A DNA stretch of 7,253 nt from JBBRLA01 sp038231615 (GCA_038231615.1 JBBRLA010000447.1:1-7253); one strand, 5' to 3'; counted from the first letter of the stretch, positions 1 to 6,828 are shown. Numbers and translations: made by a program. The notes: generated from the sequence alone by a model not told the origin.

Positions 1-1
1 C

Positions 2-175
2 TCCCGGCAGCAGCAGACCGACACCATCTGCCCCTACTGCGGCGTTGGCTGCACCCTGACCCTGCACGCCCAGGACGGCAAGATCGTCAAGGTCACCTCC
101 CCGGCGGATTCGTCGGTGACCGAAGGCAACCTGTGCATCAAGGGCCGCTTCGGTTGGCGCTTTGTCCAGGGGTGA
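2..175 (+). CDS. 3' end of a formate dehydrogenase alpha / NuoG-like molybdopterin oxidoreductase (partial; stops after the 4Fe-4S domain)
   Basis: The frame is open from the left edge and gives 57 residues ending in TGA at 173-175. It contains CPYCGVGC (residues 10-17) and, 27 residues later, NLCIKGRFGW (43-52). This is the C-x2-C-x3-C-x27-C pattern of the 4Fe-4S Mo/W-bis-MGD domain at the front of formate dehydrogenase alpha subunits and relatives. That cluster passes electrons to or from the molybdopterin site. In full-length relatives the chain continues for hundreds of residues of catalytic domain; here it ends at FVQG. The other two frames after the stop show no continuation of the family. 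It is therefore either a short electron-transfer subunit (upstream NuoG-like domains off-window) with a separate catalytic subunit, or a truncated remnant. The domain call is firm; intactness is unknown. Confidence 0.8.
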   Translation, partial: SRQQQTDTICPYCGVGCTLTLHAQDGKIVKVTSPADSSVTEGNLCIKGRFGWRFVQG

Positions 176-315
176 AGCGCCACCCGCAAATCCGAATTCT
201 TCCCCCGGCCGTATGCATCCGAGCGAGTCGTTGTTTCTCTTCTTTCTCTGGTTTCCCTGGTGGCCGGTTTTCTGGTACGAAATTACCCAGCAGCTTTTTC
301 CGCTGCGTACCTGGC

Positions 316-325
316 GAGGCAACAC
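316..325 (+). promoter_or_regulatory. Ribosome binding site that decides the start of the ferritin-like gene
   Basis: GAGG at 316-319 lies six bases before ATG 326. A longer in-frame option beginning with GTG at 260 has only a pyrimidine-rich stretch upstream and would add 22 residues that do not resemble the start of this fold, so 326 is preferred. Confidence 0.55.
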
Positions 326-1222
326 ATGGCGTTTGACATCGAGCGGTTCGTGGACCTGTCCAAGGCGGTGGACACCGGCGATCTGGATTGGGACTACATC
401 GCGCGAGTCGGCATCTCCGACGACGAGGCCCGCATGCTCCGCTACATGGCCGACACCGAGAGTCACACCATGCTCTACCTGCGGGACTTTTTGGCCGGGC
501 ACATGTCCCGCGACCCCGAGGTCATCACCTTTTTGGCGTGTTGGGTTTATGAGGAGACCCTCCACGGCCGGGCCATCGATCGCTTCCTGTCCGCCTGTGG
601 CCGGACCCCGGACCACAACCGCTATACCCAGATCACCAAGGCCGCCAGCATACGCGAGGACATCGAGGCGGTGCTGTCCCATGCAGTGGCCTACGCCACC
701 CCGCACTTCGCCGCTACCCACATGTCGTGGGGCGCCATCAATGAGATGACCGCTGCCCTGGCCTACACCTACCTGGCCCGCTTCACCGAGAACAAGGAGC
801 TGACCCGGCTGCTCACCCGCCTGGCCAAGGACGAGCGGCGGCACCAGTCGTTTTACTACCATCAGGCGCAAAAGCGCCTGGGCGCGTCTCGGGTGGCCCG
901 GGGGCTGGCCAAGCTGGCGCTGACCCAATTCTGGGGGCCGGTGGGCGATGGGGTAGGCGAGACGGACACTTTTGGCTTCATCGCCGCTTTGCTCTTCGAC
1001 AACCCCCAGGGCCTGAAAGAGTTCCGCGCCATCGACCGCGTCGTCTCCAAGCTGCCGGGGCTGGAAGGGTTCGATTTGGTTTCGCAGCGCATCCCCGCCG
1101 CGGGCGAGGCCTTCAAGGCCAAATACCCCGCCGAGGCCCGCCGGCTGCGGGCGGTGTATCTCTCGCGCCAAAGGACGACGGCCGGTGCCGGGGAAAGCGC
1201 CGCCGAGGAAAGCGCCGCTTGA
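326..1222 (+). CDS. Ferritin-like di-iron protein, acyl-ACP desaturase-type
   Basis: A 298-residue, mostly helical soluble protein. Four helices carry the classic two-fold di-iron set: E45 (in ADTESH), E77 with H80 (EETLH), E140 (in AINEM) and E170 with H173 (KDERRH). Paired ExxH motifs with one further Glu each are the ligands of the ferritin-like oxygenase group. The EExxHG and DExRH wording is closest to acyl-ACP desaturases, which use O2 and reduced ferredoxin to introduce double bonds into acyl-ACP chains. Length is close to bacterial DesA-like members. No signal peptide or membrane segment is seen; the last 12 or so residues are Ala/Glu-rich and probably disordered. It is spaced 150 bp from the upstream frame and 75 bp from the kinase, so it may be its own transcription unit. 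The di-iron carboxylate assignment is strong. Desaturase activity is inferred; another oxidase or oxygenase role is possible. Confidence 0.75.
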   Translation: MAFDIERFVDLSKAVDTGDLDWDYIARVGISDDEARMLRYMADTESHTMLYLRDFLAGHMSRDPEVITFLACWVYEETLHGRAIDRFLSACGRTPDHNRYTQITKAASIREDIEAVLSHAVAYATPHFAATHMSWGAINEMTAALAYTYLARFTENKELTRLLTRLAKDERRHQSFYYHQAQKRLGASRVARGLAKLALTQFWGPVGDGVGETDTFGFIAALLFDNPQGLKEFRAIDRVVSKLPGLEGFDLVSQRIPAAGEAFKAKYPAEARRLRAVYLSRQRTTAGAGESAAEESAA

Positions 1223-1255
1223 GAGCGCCGTGGTCCCCCGCGGGTTCCCGAATCG

Positions 1256-1264
1256 TGATACGCT
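1256..1264 (+). promoter_or_regulatory. Possible extended -10 element upstream of the kinase gene
   Basis: TGATACGCT in the 75-bp gap fits the TG-n-TAnnnT form of an extended -10 box and lies 33 bases before ATG 1298. No convincing -35 hexamer is present at the right distance, and similar TGnTAC strings also occur inside genes of this window, so this is weak. Confidence 0.2.
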
Positions 1265-1297
1265 GAGGCCACGTCCCGAAAGGACCCACCGGGGACC

Positions 1298-3364
1298 ATG
1301 CAAGAGGCAGACAGCCTGGTCGGCACGATCCTGGCCGACACATACAAGCTCGAACGGTTGCTCGCCAAGGGTGGGATGGGTGCCGTGCTGGTTGCCCGGC
1401 ACGTGCGCACCGGCGGCCTGTGTGCCGTCAAGGTGCTCTACCGGCAGCTTGCCTCCGACGCCGAGATCTACCGCCGTTTTCACGACGAGGCGCGCATCAT
1501 CTCGGCGTTGCGGCACCCGCACATCGTGCAGGTCAGCGATCAGAACCAGACCGCCGAGGGGGTGCCCTTCATCGTCATGGAGCTTCTGGAAGGGGAGGAC
1601 CTGGAAGCGCGGCTGACCGAGCGCACCCGGCTGCCGCTGCCCGAGGTCCTGACCATCGCCAGGCACGTGGGCTCGGCGATCCAGGCGGCGCACAACCTGG
1701 GGGTCGTGCATCGGGACCTGAAGCCGAGCAACATCTTTCTGGCCCGCACCGATGCGGGGGGGCGGATCAGCGAGACCGTGAAGGTGATCGACTTCGGGCT
1801 CTCGAAGATCGCCCGGCCGCCGGATCGGGCGACGAAGAACATGCTGCTGCTCGGGACGCCGCGCTACATGGCGCCGGAGTCCGCCGAGGGGCGAAATTCG
1901 GACGTTGACGGCCGGGCGGACCAGTTCTCGCTGGCGGTGGTGTTGTATCGGGCGCTTTCGGGGCAGGTGCCGTTCCGATCGGAGGGGGTGCGGGACCTGT
2001 TGTTGGAAGTGATCGAGAGCGAACCGCGGCCCTTGCAGGAACGGGTGCCGGAGCTTTTGCCCCACGTCTCGGCGGCGATCGGGCGGGCCATGTCGAAGAA
2101 CAAGGAAGCCCGCTTCCCGACGATGATGGAGTTCGTGGAGGCGCTGGAGGGGGTGGTGCCGGAGCCGCGGAAAAGCGCCATCCGGCCGCCGATCACCAAG
2201 ATCACGCGGCATCTGTCGGCGCAGACGCTGCCGCCGCCACTGCGCATGCGCTGGCGCCGGACGCTGGTGGCGGCGGCGATCGGGGCGGCGGCCTGCGGGG
2301 TGGCCGGGGCGCTGGTGCTCAGCCGCATGGCGCCGCCGATGGTGACGATGAGTGGTGCAGAAAAGAAGAAGGGGATCGAGCGGCCCGCCCCGCAGTTGCT
2401 GGGGAAGCTGGGAGATGGGCCGGAGGTGGCGGCGAAGCTGGCCGAGGGGACGAAGTTGGGTGACGGAGCGAAGCCGGGCGACGGAGCGAAGTTGGGCGAG
2501 GGGACGAAGTCGGGCGAGGAGACGAAGTTGGGCGAGGGGACGAAGTTGGGCGACGGGACGAAGTTGGGCGACGGGGCGAAGTCGGTCATGCAGACCGGGA
2601 ACGAGAACAAGGCGGCGATTCCGCGCGAGCGGCCGGATGTGGGTGTGCGGCTGGCGGAGCGATTCGAGAAGGCGGTGGCCGCGGGAGAGATCGAGGAGGC
2701 GCTGGGCCTGCTCGCTCAGGTACCGGCGAATTCCCCGGCGCTGCCGGGCCTGCGCAAGCGGCACGATCAGGTGCTGGAGGGGTACGCCGACACCCATTTG
2801 CAGGCCGCGGGCGCGGCCCGTCAGCACCGGCAGTGTCGCCAGGTGCAGGCGGCGGTCGGGCGGGTGCTGGCGGTAGCGCCGCGATATCCCGCGGCCCTTT
2901 CGGCGAAGTGGGCCGACTGCGCCGCGCCGTTTTTGCGGCAGAGCCATCCCTTCGATGAAAAAGGCGGCCATGCCCGACGCCCGTTGCAACCCGGCTACCC
3001 GCCGGTGCGCATCGCCGAGGATGCCACGGTGACGCCGCAAGAAGAGACCGGCCCCTTGCTGGCGCAAGCCCGCCTGTCCCTGGCCAGCGGCCAGGCCCTG
3101 CGGGCGTTGACTCTTTCGCACGAGGTGATCGGCATCGAGCGCCAGACCAGCGGCCAGGCGTGGCGACTGTTGGGCGCCTCGGCGTGCAAGGTAGCGAAGG
3201 AGGACAAGAACGAGGCCAAGCGGGCGCAGCGCCTGCACATGGCCGGCGATGCCTACAAGCTGCTCGACACCGCGTCTCGCGAGGTGCTGGTCGGCGCCTG
3301 CAAGGAGGCCGGCGTGGCCTACGGGCCAGCAGGATTCAGGCTCATGGTACCGAAGGGGGAGTAG
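1298..3364 (+). CDS. Transmembrane Ser/Thr protein kinase (PknB/Hanks type) with periplasmic helical tail
   Basis: 688 residues. The cytoplasmic kinase domain spans about residues 15-285. It has a glycine loop (G25-G-M-G28), ATP-anchoring K45 in CAVKVL, the likely helix-C partner E64, catalytic HRDLKPSN (H138-N145), DFG (165-167) and activation-segment GTPRYMAPE (186-194), so it should be an active kinase. A Pro/basic linker follows (287-321). One membrane helix (about 322-341) comes after RMRWRR, giving a kinase-inside, tail-outside topology. Next come a charged hexapeptide array (380-427) and a helical, TPR-like tail (about 445-670) containing two cysteine pairs (C513/C541 and C630/C668) that could form disulphides. 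This one-helix receptor layout is typical of the large kinase families of Myxococcota. The ligand and substrates cannot be read from sequence. GGGGA just before the ATG, or AAAGGA 13 bases upstream, could serve as ribosome binding site; neither is ideally spaced. Confidence 0.93.
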   Translation: MQEADSLVGTILADTYKLERLLAKGGMGAVLVARHVRTGGLCAVKVLYRQLASDAEIYRRFHDEARIISALRHPHIVQVSDQNQTAEGVPFIVMELLEGEDLEARLTERTRLPLPEVLTIARHVGSAIQAAHNLGVVHRDLKPSNIFLARTDAGGRISETVKVIDFGLSKIARPPDRATKNMLLLGTPRYMAPESAEGRNSDVDGRADQFSLAVVLYRALSGQVPFRSEGVRDLLLEVIESEPRPLQERVPELLPHVSAAIGRAMSKNKEARFPTMMEFVEALEGVVPEPRKSAIRPPITKITRHLSAQTLPPPLRMRWRRTLVAAAIGAAACGVAGALVLSRMAPPMVTMSGAEKKKGIERPAPQLLGKLGDGPEVAAKLAEGTKLGDGAKPGDGAKLGEGTKSGEETKLGEGTKLGDGTKLGDGAKSVMQTGNENKAAIPRERPDVGVRLAERFEKAVAAGEIEEALGLLAQVPANSPALPGLRKRHDQVLEGYADTHLQAAGAARQHRQCRQVQAAVGRVLAVAPRYPAALSAKWADCAAPFLRQSHPFDEKGGHARRPLQPGYPPVRIAEDATVTPQEETGPLLAQARLSLASGQALRALTLSHEVIGIERQTSGQAWRLLGASACKVAKEDKNEAKRAQRLHMAGDAYKLLDTASREVLVGACKEAGVAYGPAGFRLMVPKGE
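2435..2578 (+). repeat. In-frame tandem array of eight 18-bp units within the kinase gene
   Basis: Eight consecutive 18-bp units encode hexapeptides of the form K-[LPS]-[GA]-[DE]-[GE]-[AT] (residues 380-427), for example KLGDGA, KLGEGT and KSGEET. The array lies directly outside the predicted membrane helix. It gives a flexible, alternately charged spacer between the membrane and the helical tail. The coding strand is strongly purine-rich here. Exact 18-bp periodicity means unit gain or loss would keep the frame, so tail distance from the membrane could vary between strains. Confidence 0.9.
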
Positions 3365-3410
3365 CCTTTTTCGGCCTTCCACGGAGTCGCAGACGGCTAC
3401 TGGAGTTGTC

Positions 3411-3434
3411 GCGGGCGTCTTCGTCCGTCTTTTT
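3411..3434 (+). terminator. Probable intrinsic terminator of the kinase gene
   Basis: GCGGGCG (3411-3417) pairs with CGTCCGT (3422-3428) around a TCTT loop. This gives a 7-bp stem with two G-U pairs. One base later come five Ts (3430-3434). It lies 47 bases after the kinase stop and 39 bases before the ATPase start, separating the two transcription units. Confidence 0.5.
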
Positions 3435-3472
3435 CTGACAGCTTGGCCCTTCTGGGGATAAGGTAGGCCGTC

Positions 3473-4900
3473 ATGTACCTTGAAAGCGTACGGCTGCAAA
3501 ATCTGAAGTGCTTCGATGACCTCACGCTCGACTTCCAGAGCGCCGGCAGGACGGGGGACCCGCAGTCGAACTGGAATGTCATCCTCGGAGACAATGGCGT
3601 CGGCAAGACCAGTCTTCTGCGCGGCATCGCGACGTGCCTGATGGACGCTTCGACTGCTGAACAGATGCTGCGGCCGAATGGCTGGATCCGCGATCCTGCG
3701 CAGCGAGCGCGTCTGACCGCGCGAATCGTCCAGGAGCCCGGCGATCTGGTGCAAGGCGCGCAGCCGGACCCGGCCCAGCTGACGCGAACCGTGCAGTACG
3801 CCATCGTGAACGCCGGGGAAGAGATCACCCTGGACAATGGCCAGAAGGAATTCTTTTCCAGTACTCGGATCATGGAACCGAATCCCGCTTATCGGGCTCT
3901 CTTTGTTGGAGAGTTCGACAATCTCTTCGATGATATAAATTTTATGAAAAGAAATGCTTTTTTGGGTAAAATTAATTCGGGTTGGTTCAATCGAGGGTAC
4001 GGCGCACATAGGAGAATCACCGAAAAGTATAACAAGACACAAATTAGTAATATTGAAGAGAAAAATTTGACTCTGTTTTACGAAAACGAAGGTCTGATGA
4101 TCCTTGAAACATGGAAACAATTGTCTCCATTTGCAAAAATGGAAAAGAGCGGTTTTTTCGCTTATACCCTTCCTATTGTAGATGCACTCAAAGAAATTCT
4201 TATATCGACTCTGCCTGGCATTGAAGAGATATTTCTGGAAGGCGACATCATCTGCCAGTGGCAGGGGAGAAAGGTCGCCCTGGCTGGGCTGAGCGATGGG
4301 TACCGAAGCATGTTCGCCCTGGCGATGGACATCAGCCTGTGGCTGATCCTCTCTTACCAATTGAGCGCCACTCGATTCAGTCAGGCGCATCCTGGCCTTA
4401 ACCTCGGCTCCGGCATCGTCCTCATCGACGAGGTAGACGCTCACCTGCATCCTCGCTGGCAGCGGGAGGTCGGCTTTCTGCTTACCCGGGCCTTTCCCAA
4501 CATCCAGTTCATCGTCACCAGCCACAGCCCTTTCGTCGCCATGGCCGCCGGCAAGGGCTCGCTGACCGTGTTGGAGAACCAGGGCGACGCCGTCCGCCAC
4601 AGCCAGGACGTTCCCTATGTGCGCGGCTGGGCGGCAGACCAGGTCCTGACCCAGCTCTTCGGCCTCTACAGCCTGCGCGACCCCGAGACCACCGCCAAGC
4701 TGGAACGCTACGAGACCCTTTCGTTCGCCCGGCGCGCAGGGCGGCTGGCCCCCGAGGAAGCCGCCGAGATCGCTTCTCTGGAGGCCTACCTGAATGAGCG
4801 CCTGAAAGGCGATGCCGATTCTCCGCGAGAGCGCCATATGGACCAGGACATTGCGCTCTTTCAGGAGGAGCTGAAGAAGCGGCAGAAAGATCATGCTTAG
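3473..4900 (+). CDS. ptuA: Septu-type AAA/ABC ATPase (PtuA-like)
   Basis: 475 residues with an SMC/RecF-like nucleotide-binding fold split by a central insertion. The N-terminal lobe starts MYLESVRLQNLKCF and carries Walker A GDNGVGKTS (39-47). The C-terminal lobe carries the ABC signature LSDGYRS (273-279), Walker B IVLIDEVDAHLHP (315-327, with catalytic E320) and the switch-histidine motif VTSHSPF (H351). A charged tail (about 405-475) follows. All ATPase residues are intact. In Septu, PtuA assembles with the HNH nuclease PtuB and its nucleotide state gates the nuclease against phage. The partner gene overlaps this one by 8 bases, which supports the pairing. AAGG at 3460-3463, nine bases before the ATG, supports this start. 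Oddity: residues about 143-256 are encoded by AT-rich DNA unlike the rest. Other ABC-type defence ATPases (AbiEii/OLD-like) share these motifs, so the specific name rests mainly on the neighbour. Confidence 0.8.
   Translation: MYLESVRLQNLKCFDDLTLDFQSAGRTGDPQSNWNVILGDNGVGKTSLLRGIATCLMDASTAEQMLRPNGWIRDPAQRARLTARIVQEPGDLVQGAQPDPAQLTRTVQYAIVNAGEEITLDNGQKEFFSSTRIMEPNPAYRALFVGEFDNLFDDINFMKRNAFLGKINSGWFNRGYGAHRRITEKYNKTQISNIEEKNLTLFYENEGLMILETWKQLSPFAKMEKSGFFAYTLPIVDALKEILISTLPGIEEIFLEGDIICQWQGRKVALAGLSDGYRSMFALAMDISLWLILSYQLSATRFSQAHPGLNLGSGIVLIDEVDAHLHPRWQREVGFLLTRAFPNIQFIVTSHSPFVAMAAGKGSLTVLENQGDAVRHSQDVPYVRGWAADQVLTQLFGLYSLRDPETTAKLERYETLSFARRAGRLAPEEAAEIASLEAYLNERLKGDADSPRERHMDQDIALFQEELKKRQKDHA
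3901..4240 (+). other. AT-rich block inside the ptuA-like gene (compositional mosaic)
   Basis: Hand counts: 105 G/C in 300 bases for 3901-4200 (35%), against 37/60 for 3781-3840, 41/60 for 3661-3720 and 39/60 for 4261-4320. The block encodes residues about 143-256, the insertion between the Walker A lobe and the signature/Walker B lobe. It concentrates codons avoided in the neighbours, including ATA at 3935 and AGA and AGG for arginine. The reading frame is uninterrupted throughout. Confidence 0.85.
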
Positions 4901-5732
4901 GGTAGTCCGCCACCCGTTGCCCGGCCCTCTGCAAGATGACCTGACCCGACGCCACGAGGCGGTCACTGCCGCGGCCAATCTGACCGCCAGCCAGATCAAA
5001 GACTTGTGGGAGTCCTTCAAGGCCGACGATCGGATGCGCGGCGACGGCTCGTTGCTGGCCGTGCTACGCGGCATGTTCGCCAGCAAGTGCGCCTATTGTG
5101 AATCCGAACGCGCCACCGCCATCGAGCATCACTGGCCCAAGGCGCCGCACCTGCACAACCAGCATCGCGGCAGCCCCAGCTACATGTTTCTGTGGGAAAA
5201 CCTGCTCTTGATCTGTTCGACCTGCAACGGCTTCGAGTGCAAAGCGTCTCATATGAGCTGGGACCGCCGCGACCGCCCCATGATCCTTCACCCCTGTAGC
5301 CAAGCCGACGATCCCGGCTCTCACTTCACGGTGCTGCTGGACGCCACGCCGACCTTTGTGCAAGGGTGGATCGTCCCCCGAGAGCATCTGGCCCCGGACG
5401 CCGAGGCGCGGGCAGTGTATACAATCAAGCGCCTGAAGCTGAACCTGCGGGAAAACCTCTGCAAGGGCCGCAGAAAGGGGGTCCGGCGGTTTCGGGAACT
5501 TTTGGACCTGTTCGATGCCTTCGGCCCCGATTTTCCGAACCCGGCGGGCCACACCATCCGCCAGAAGTGGCGCGAATTCCTCGATCCCGAGGAGCCCTAT
5601 CTCGCCGCAGTGCGCCAGATTCTGAACGACAACGCCGACCTGAAGCACCGGCTGCTCCGGTCCATGCCGGAACTCGACTCCGTCCTTTCTTCCTGGGCCC
5701 TGCCGCTCGGCGACCCGGGAATGGGTCCCTGA
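4893..5732 (+). CDS. ptuB: HNH endonuclease, TIGR02646/PtuB-like partner of the ATPase
   Basis: 279 residues. A treble-clef HNH core lies at about 64-118. CAYCE (C66, C69) is the first zinc pair and IEHHWPK (E78-H79) holds the ββα-metal catalytic histidine. WENLLLIC (W101, N103) leads into CSTCNG (C108, C111, N112), the second zinc pair and closing Asn, with K117 after it. This order (CxYCE, EHxxPK, W-x-NL, CxxCN) is that of TIGR02646 HNH proteins, which pair with ABC-type ATPases in Septu and in Ec78-like retrons. The rest is helical with no recognised domain. The ATG overlaps the ATPase stop by 8 bases in another frame, implying translational coupling and matched stoichiometry. The likely role is the nucleic-acid-cutting effector, held in check or activated by the ATPase. 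No reverse transcriptase is in the window, so a stand-alone Septu pair is favoured over a retron. Confidence 0.83.
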   Translation: MLRVVRHPLPGPLQDDLTRRHEAVTAAANLTASQIKDLWESFKADDRMRGDGSLLAVLRGMFASKCAYCESERATAIEHHWPKAPHLHNQHRGSPSYMFLWENLLLICSTCNGFECKASHMSWDRRDRPMILHPCSQADDPGSHFTVLLDATPTFVQGWIVPREHLAPDAEARAVYTIKRLKLNLRENLCKGRRKGVRRFRELLDLFDAFGPDFPNPAGHTIRQKWREFLDPEEPYLAAVRQILNDNADLKHRLLRSMPELDSVLSSWALPLGDPGMGP

Positions 5733-5836
5733 TCGGTCGTCACCACCGTCTAATCGAGTGCCGCGATTCGGGGTCCAGTGTGTCATGCCGGACAACATCG
5801 GCTGGCGCGGGCCGGGACTGAAGCGGCGCTGGGGGG

Positions 5837-6391
5837 CTATCCGGCTTCGATGGAGATGATCTCCAACTCCTCGGTGCAAAGAGGGGTCCGCAGGGTGACG
5901 ATGTCGCCGACCTGGGCTTTCAGCAGGGACTGGGCGATGGGAGAGATCCAGCTCACTTCGCCACGGCGGGCATCGACCTCGTCCACGCCCACGATGTGGT
6001 AGCGGCGGACGCGCTGGTGCGGGTCGTGCAGGATGACCGAAGAGCCGAAAGTCACGCGGCCGGTGGCCGGCGCTTGGGGGACGACCTCGAAAGTCTGGAT
6101 GCGCCGGGCGAGATAGCGGATGCGCCGTTCCACCTCGCGCAGGCTGGGCCCGCTCTTTGGGGCATCCTGGCGATTGGGCGGGTCCTCGCCGGACGGTTCG
6201 GCAGACGCCGGCGTGGCGGGCCCGGCCTTGCGTTCGGCGCGCTCGCCCTTCAGGCGTTCCAGTTCGTCGCTCATGCGGCGGGCCCCCGCGGCGGTGATGT
6301 AGTTCTTCACGCCGGGCGGCAGCGGCGGCCCAAGGTCCTCGATGAGGTCGTCGCCGGGGTCGTCGATTTCCTTGGTGAATGCCTTGCTCAT
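5837..6391 (-). CDS. greB: GreB-like transcription elongation factor with an altered coiled-coil tip
   Basis: 184 residues on the minus strand, convergent with the nuclease gene (104-bp gap, no T-rich hairpin seen). It starts MSKAFTKE followed by an acidic run, then PPLPPGVKNYITAAG (22-36), the usual GreB opening. The first coiled-coil helix is about 34-54 and the returning helix about 84-102 (REVERRIRYLARR). The C-terminal FKBP-like domain is about 109-182, with VTFGSSV, the IVGVDE core and SWISPIAQSLLKAQVGD. Gre factors enter the polymerase secondary channel and stimulate RNA cleavage through acidic residues at the coil tip (GD-x-S-E-N). Here that tip is replaced by a Pro/Ser/Gly-rich segment (about 55-83) with scattered E and D but no canonical motif, so cleavage activity is doubtful. 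It may act as a competitor or modulator instead. No strong Shine-Dalgarno precedes this ATG; the start is chosen from the conserved N-terminus. Confidence 0.85.
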   Translation of the reverse strand: MSKAFTKEIDDPGDDLIEDLGPPLPPGVKNYITAAGARRMSDELERLKGERAERKAGPATPASAEPSGEDPPNRQDAPKSGPSLREVERRIRYLARRIQTFEVVPQAPATGRVTFGSSVILHDPHQRVRRYHIVGVDEVDARRGEVSWISPIAQSLLKAQVGDIVTLRTPLCTEELEIISIEAG

Positions 6392-6462
6392 CTTGGGGGT
6401 CTACCATGTTTCGCCTGGCCATGATGCAGATCGCATCGGCGGGAGCGCGCGGGCCCTTAAAT

Positions 6463-6526
6463 GTCGGCTTTTCTTTATCCGCGCAGCCCGAAACGTCGGC
6501 TTTTCTTCATGCGCGCAGCCCGAAAC
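6463..6526. repeat. Two tandem 32-bp units
   Basis: Units at 6463-6494 and 6495-6526 both begin GTCGGCTTTTCTT and end GCGCAGCCCGAAAC. They differ at 2 of 32 positions. The unit length is not a multiple of three, so it is not a coding repeat. It lies 72 bp upstream of the greB start. Confidence 0.9.
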
Positions 6527-6587
6527 ACCGATTTCGCCGGGTTAAACACCAAAAACACGGATCCGCTCGCCTGTGCACGGGCCGCTA

Positions 6588-6713
6588 CTGTTCCGCGGAA
6601 CAGGATCCATGATCCGCGAAGCAGCGGCGATGATCCGCGGAGCTCAGACGCTGATACCCGGAGCAGAGACGCTGTTCTGGGAAGCAAAGGCGCTGATCCG
6701 CGGAACAGGATTT
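6588..6713. repeat. Degenerate 21-bp tandem array, six units (type A)
   Basis: Units start at 6588, 6609, 6630, 6651, 6672 and 6693. The common core is [CA]TG[AT]TCCGCGGA[AG]CA, with a CCGCGG-centred near-palindrome in most units (TTCCGCGGAA at 6591-6600 is perfect). The first and sixth units are the most alike, sharing CCGCGGAACAGGAT; the middle ones have drifted. Period 21 continues without interruption into the type B units. Confidence 0.75.
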
Positions 6714-6828
6714 GCCGGTGAAACGGCTAGCGGAGCAGGTGAAACGGCTCGCGGAGCGGGTGAAACGGCTAGCGGAGCGGGTGAAACGGCTCGCGGAGCC
6801 GGTGAAACGGCTAGCGGATGCTGTGAAA
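6714..6828. repeat. Near-perfect 21-bp tandem array, five units plus a partial (type B)
   Basis: GGTGAAACGGCT[AC]GCGG recurs at 6717, 6738, 6759, 6780 and 6801, exactly 21 bases apart. A decayed copy (TGTGAAAC) follows at 6822. The internal A/C alternates strictly from copy to copy (A, C, A, C, A), suggesting that 42 bp was the last unit to duplicate. One frame reads VKRLAE[QRP] and another GETA[SR]GA. No convincing start signal precedes either. Confidence 0.92.

Noticed and set aside
260..325. GTG start adding 22 residues to the ferritin-like protein
   Set aside because: No ribosome binding site upstream, and the extension does not fit the family; ATG 326 has GAGG at good spacing.
1864..2610. 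Minus-strand frame with repeated SPNFVP-type peptides
   Set aside because: It is the antisense reading of the kinase hexapeptide array; the kinase frame carries all the conserved motifs.
3435..3462. Promoter CTGACA / 16 bp / GATAAG before ptuA
   Set aside because: Its -10 would overlap the AAGG ribosome site, placing that site upstream of the transcript start; only tenable if translation is leaderless.
3365..3472. Retron msr-msd RNA for the PtuAB-like pair
   Set aside because: No reverse transcriptase gene is visible and the 108-bp gap is explained by a terminator plus a ribosome binding site.
5064..6422. Long minus-strand open frame of 452 codons
   Set aside because: It runs antisense through the HNH gene and over greB in another frame; the product is Pro/Arg/Gly-rich with no motif, as expected of a shadow in GC-rich DNA.
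6423..6437. Operator upstream of greB (GATGC-N5-GCATC)
   Set aside because: Five-base arms are expected by chance at this density and nothing else supports it.
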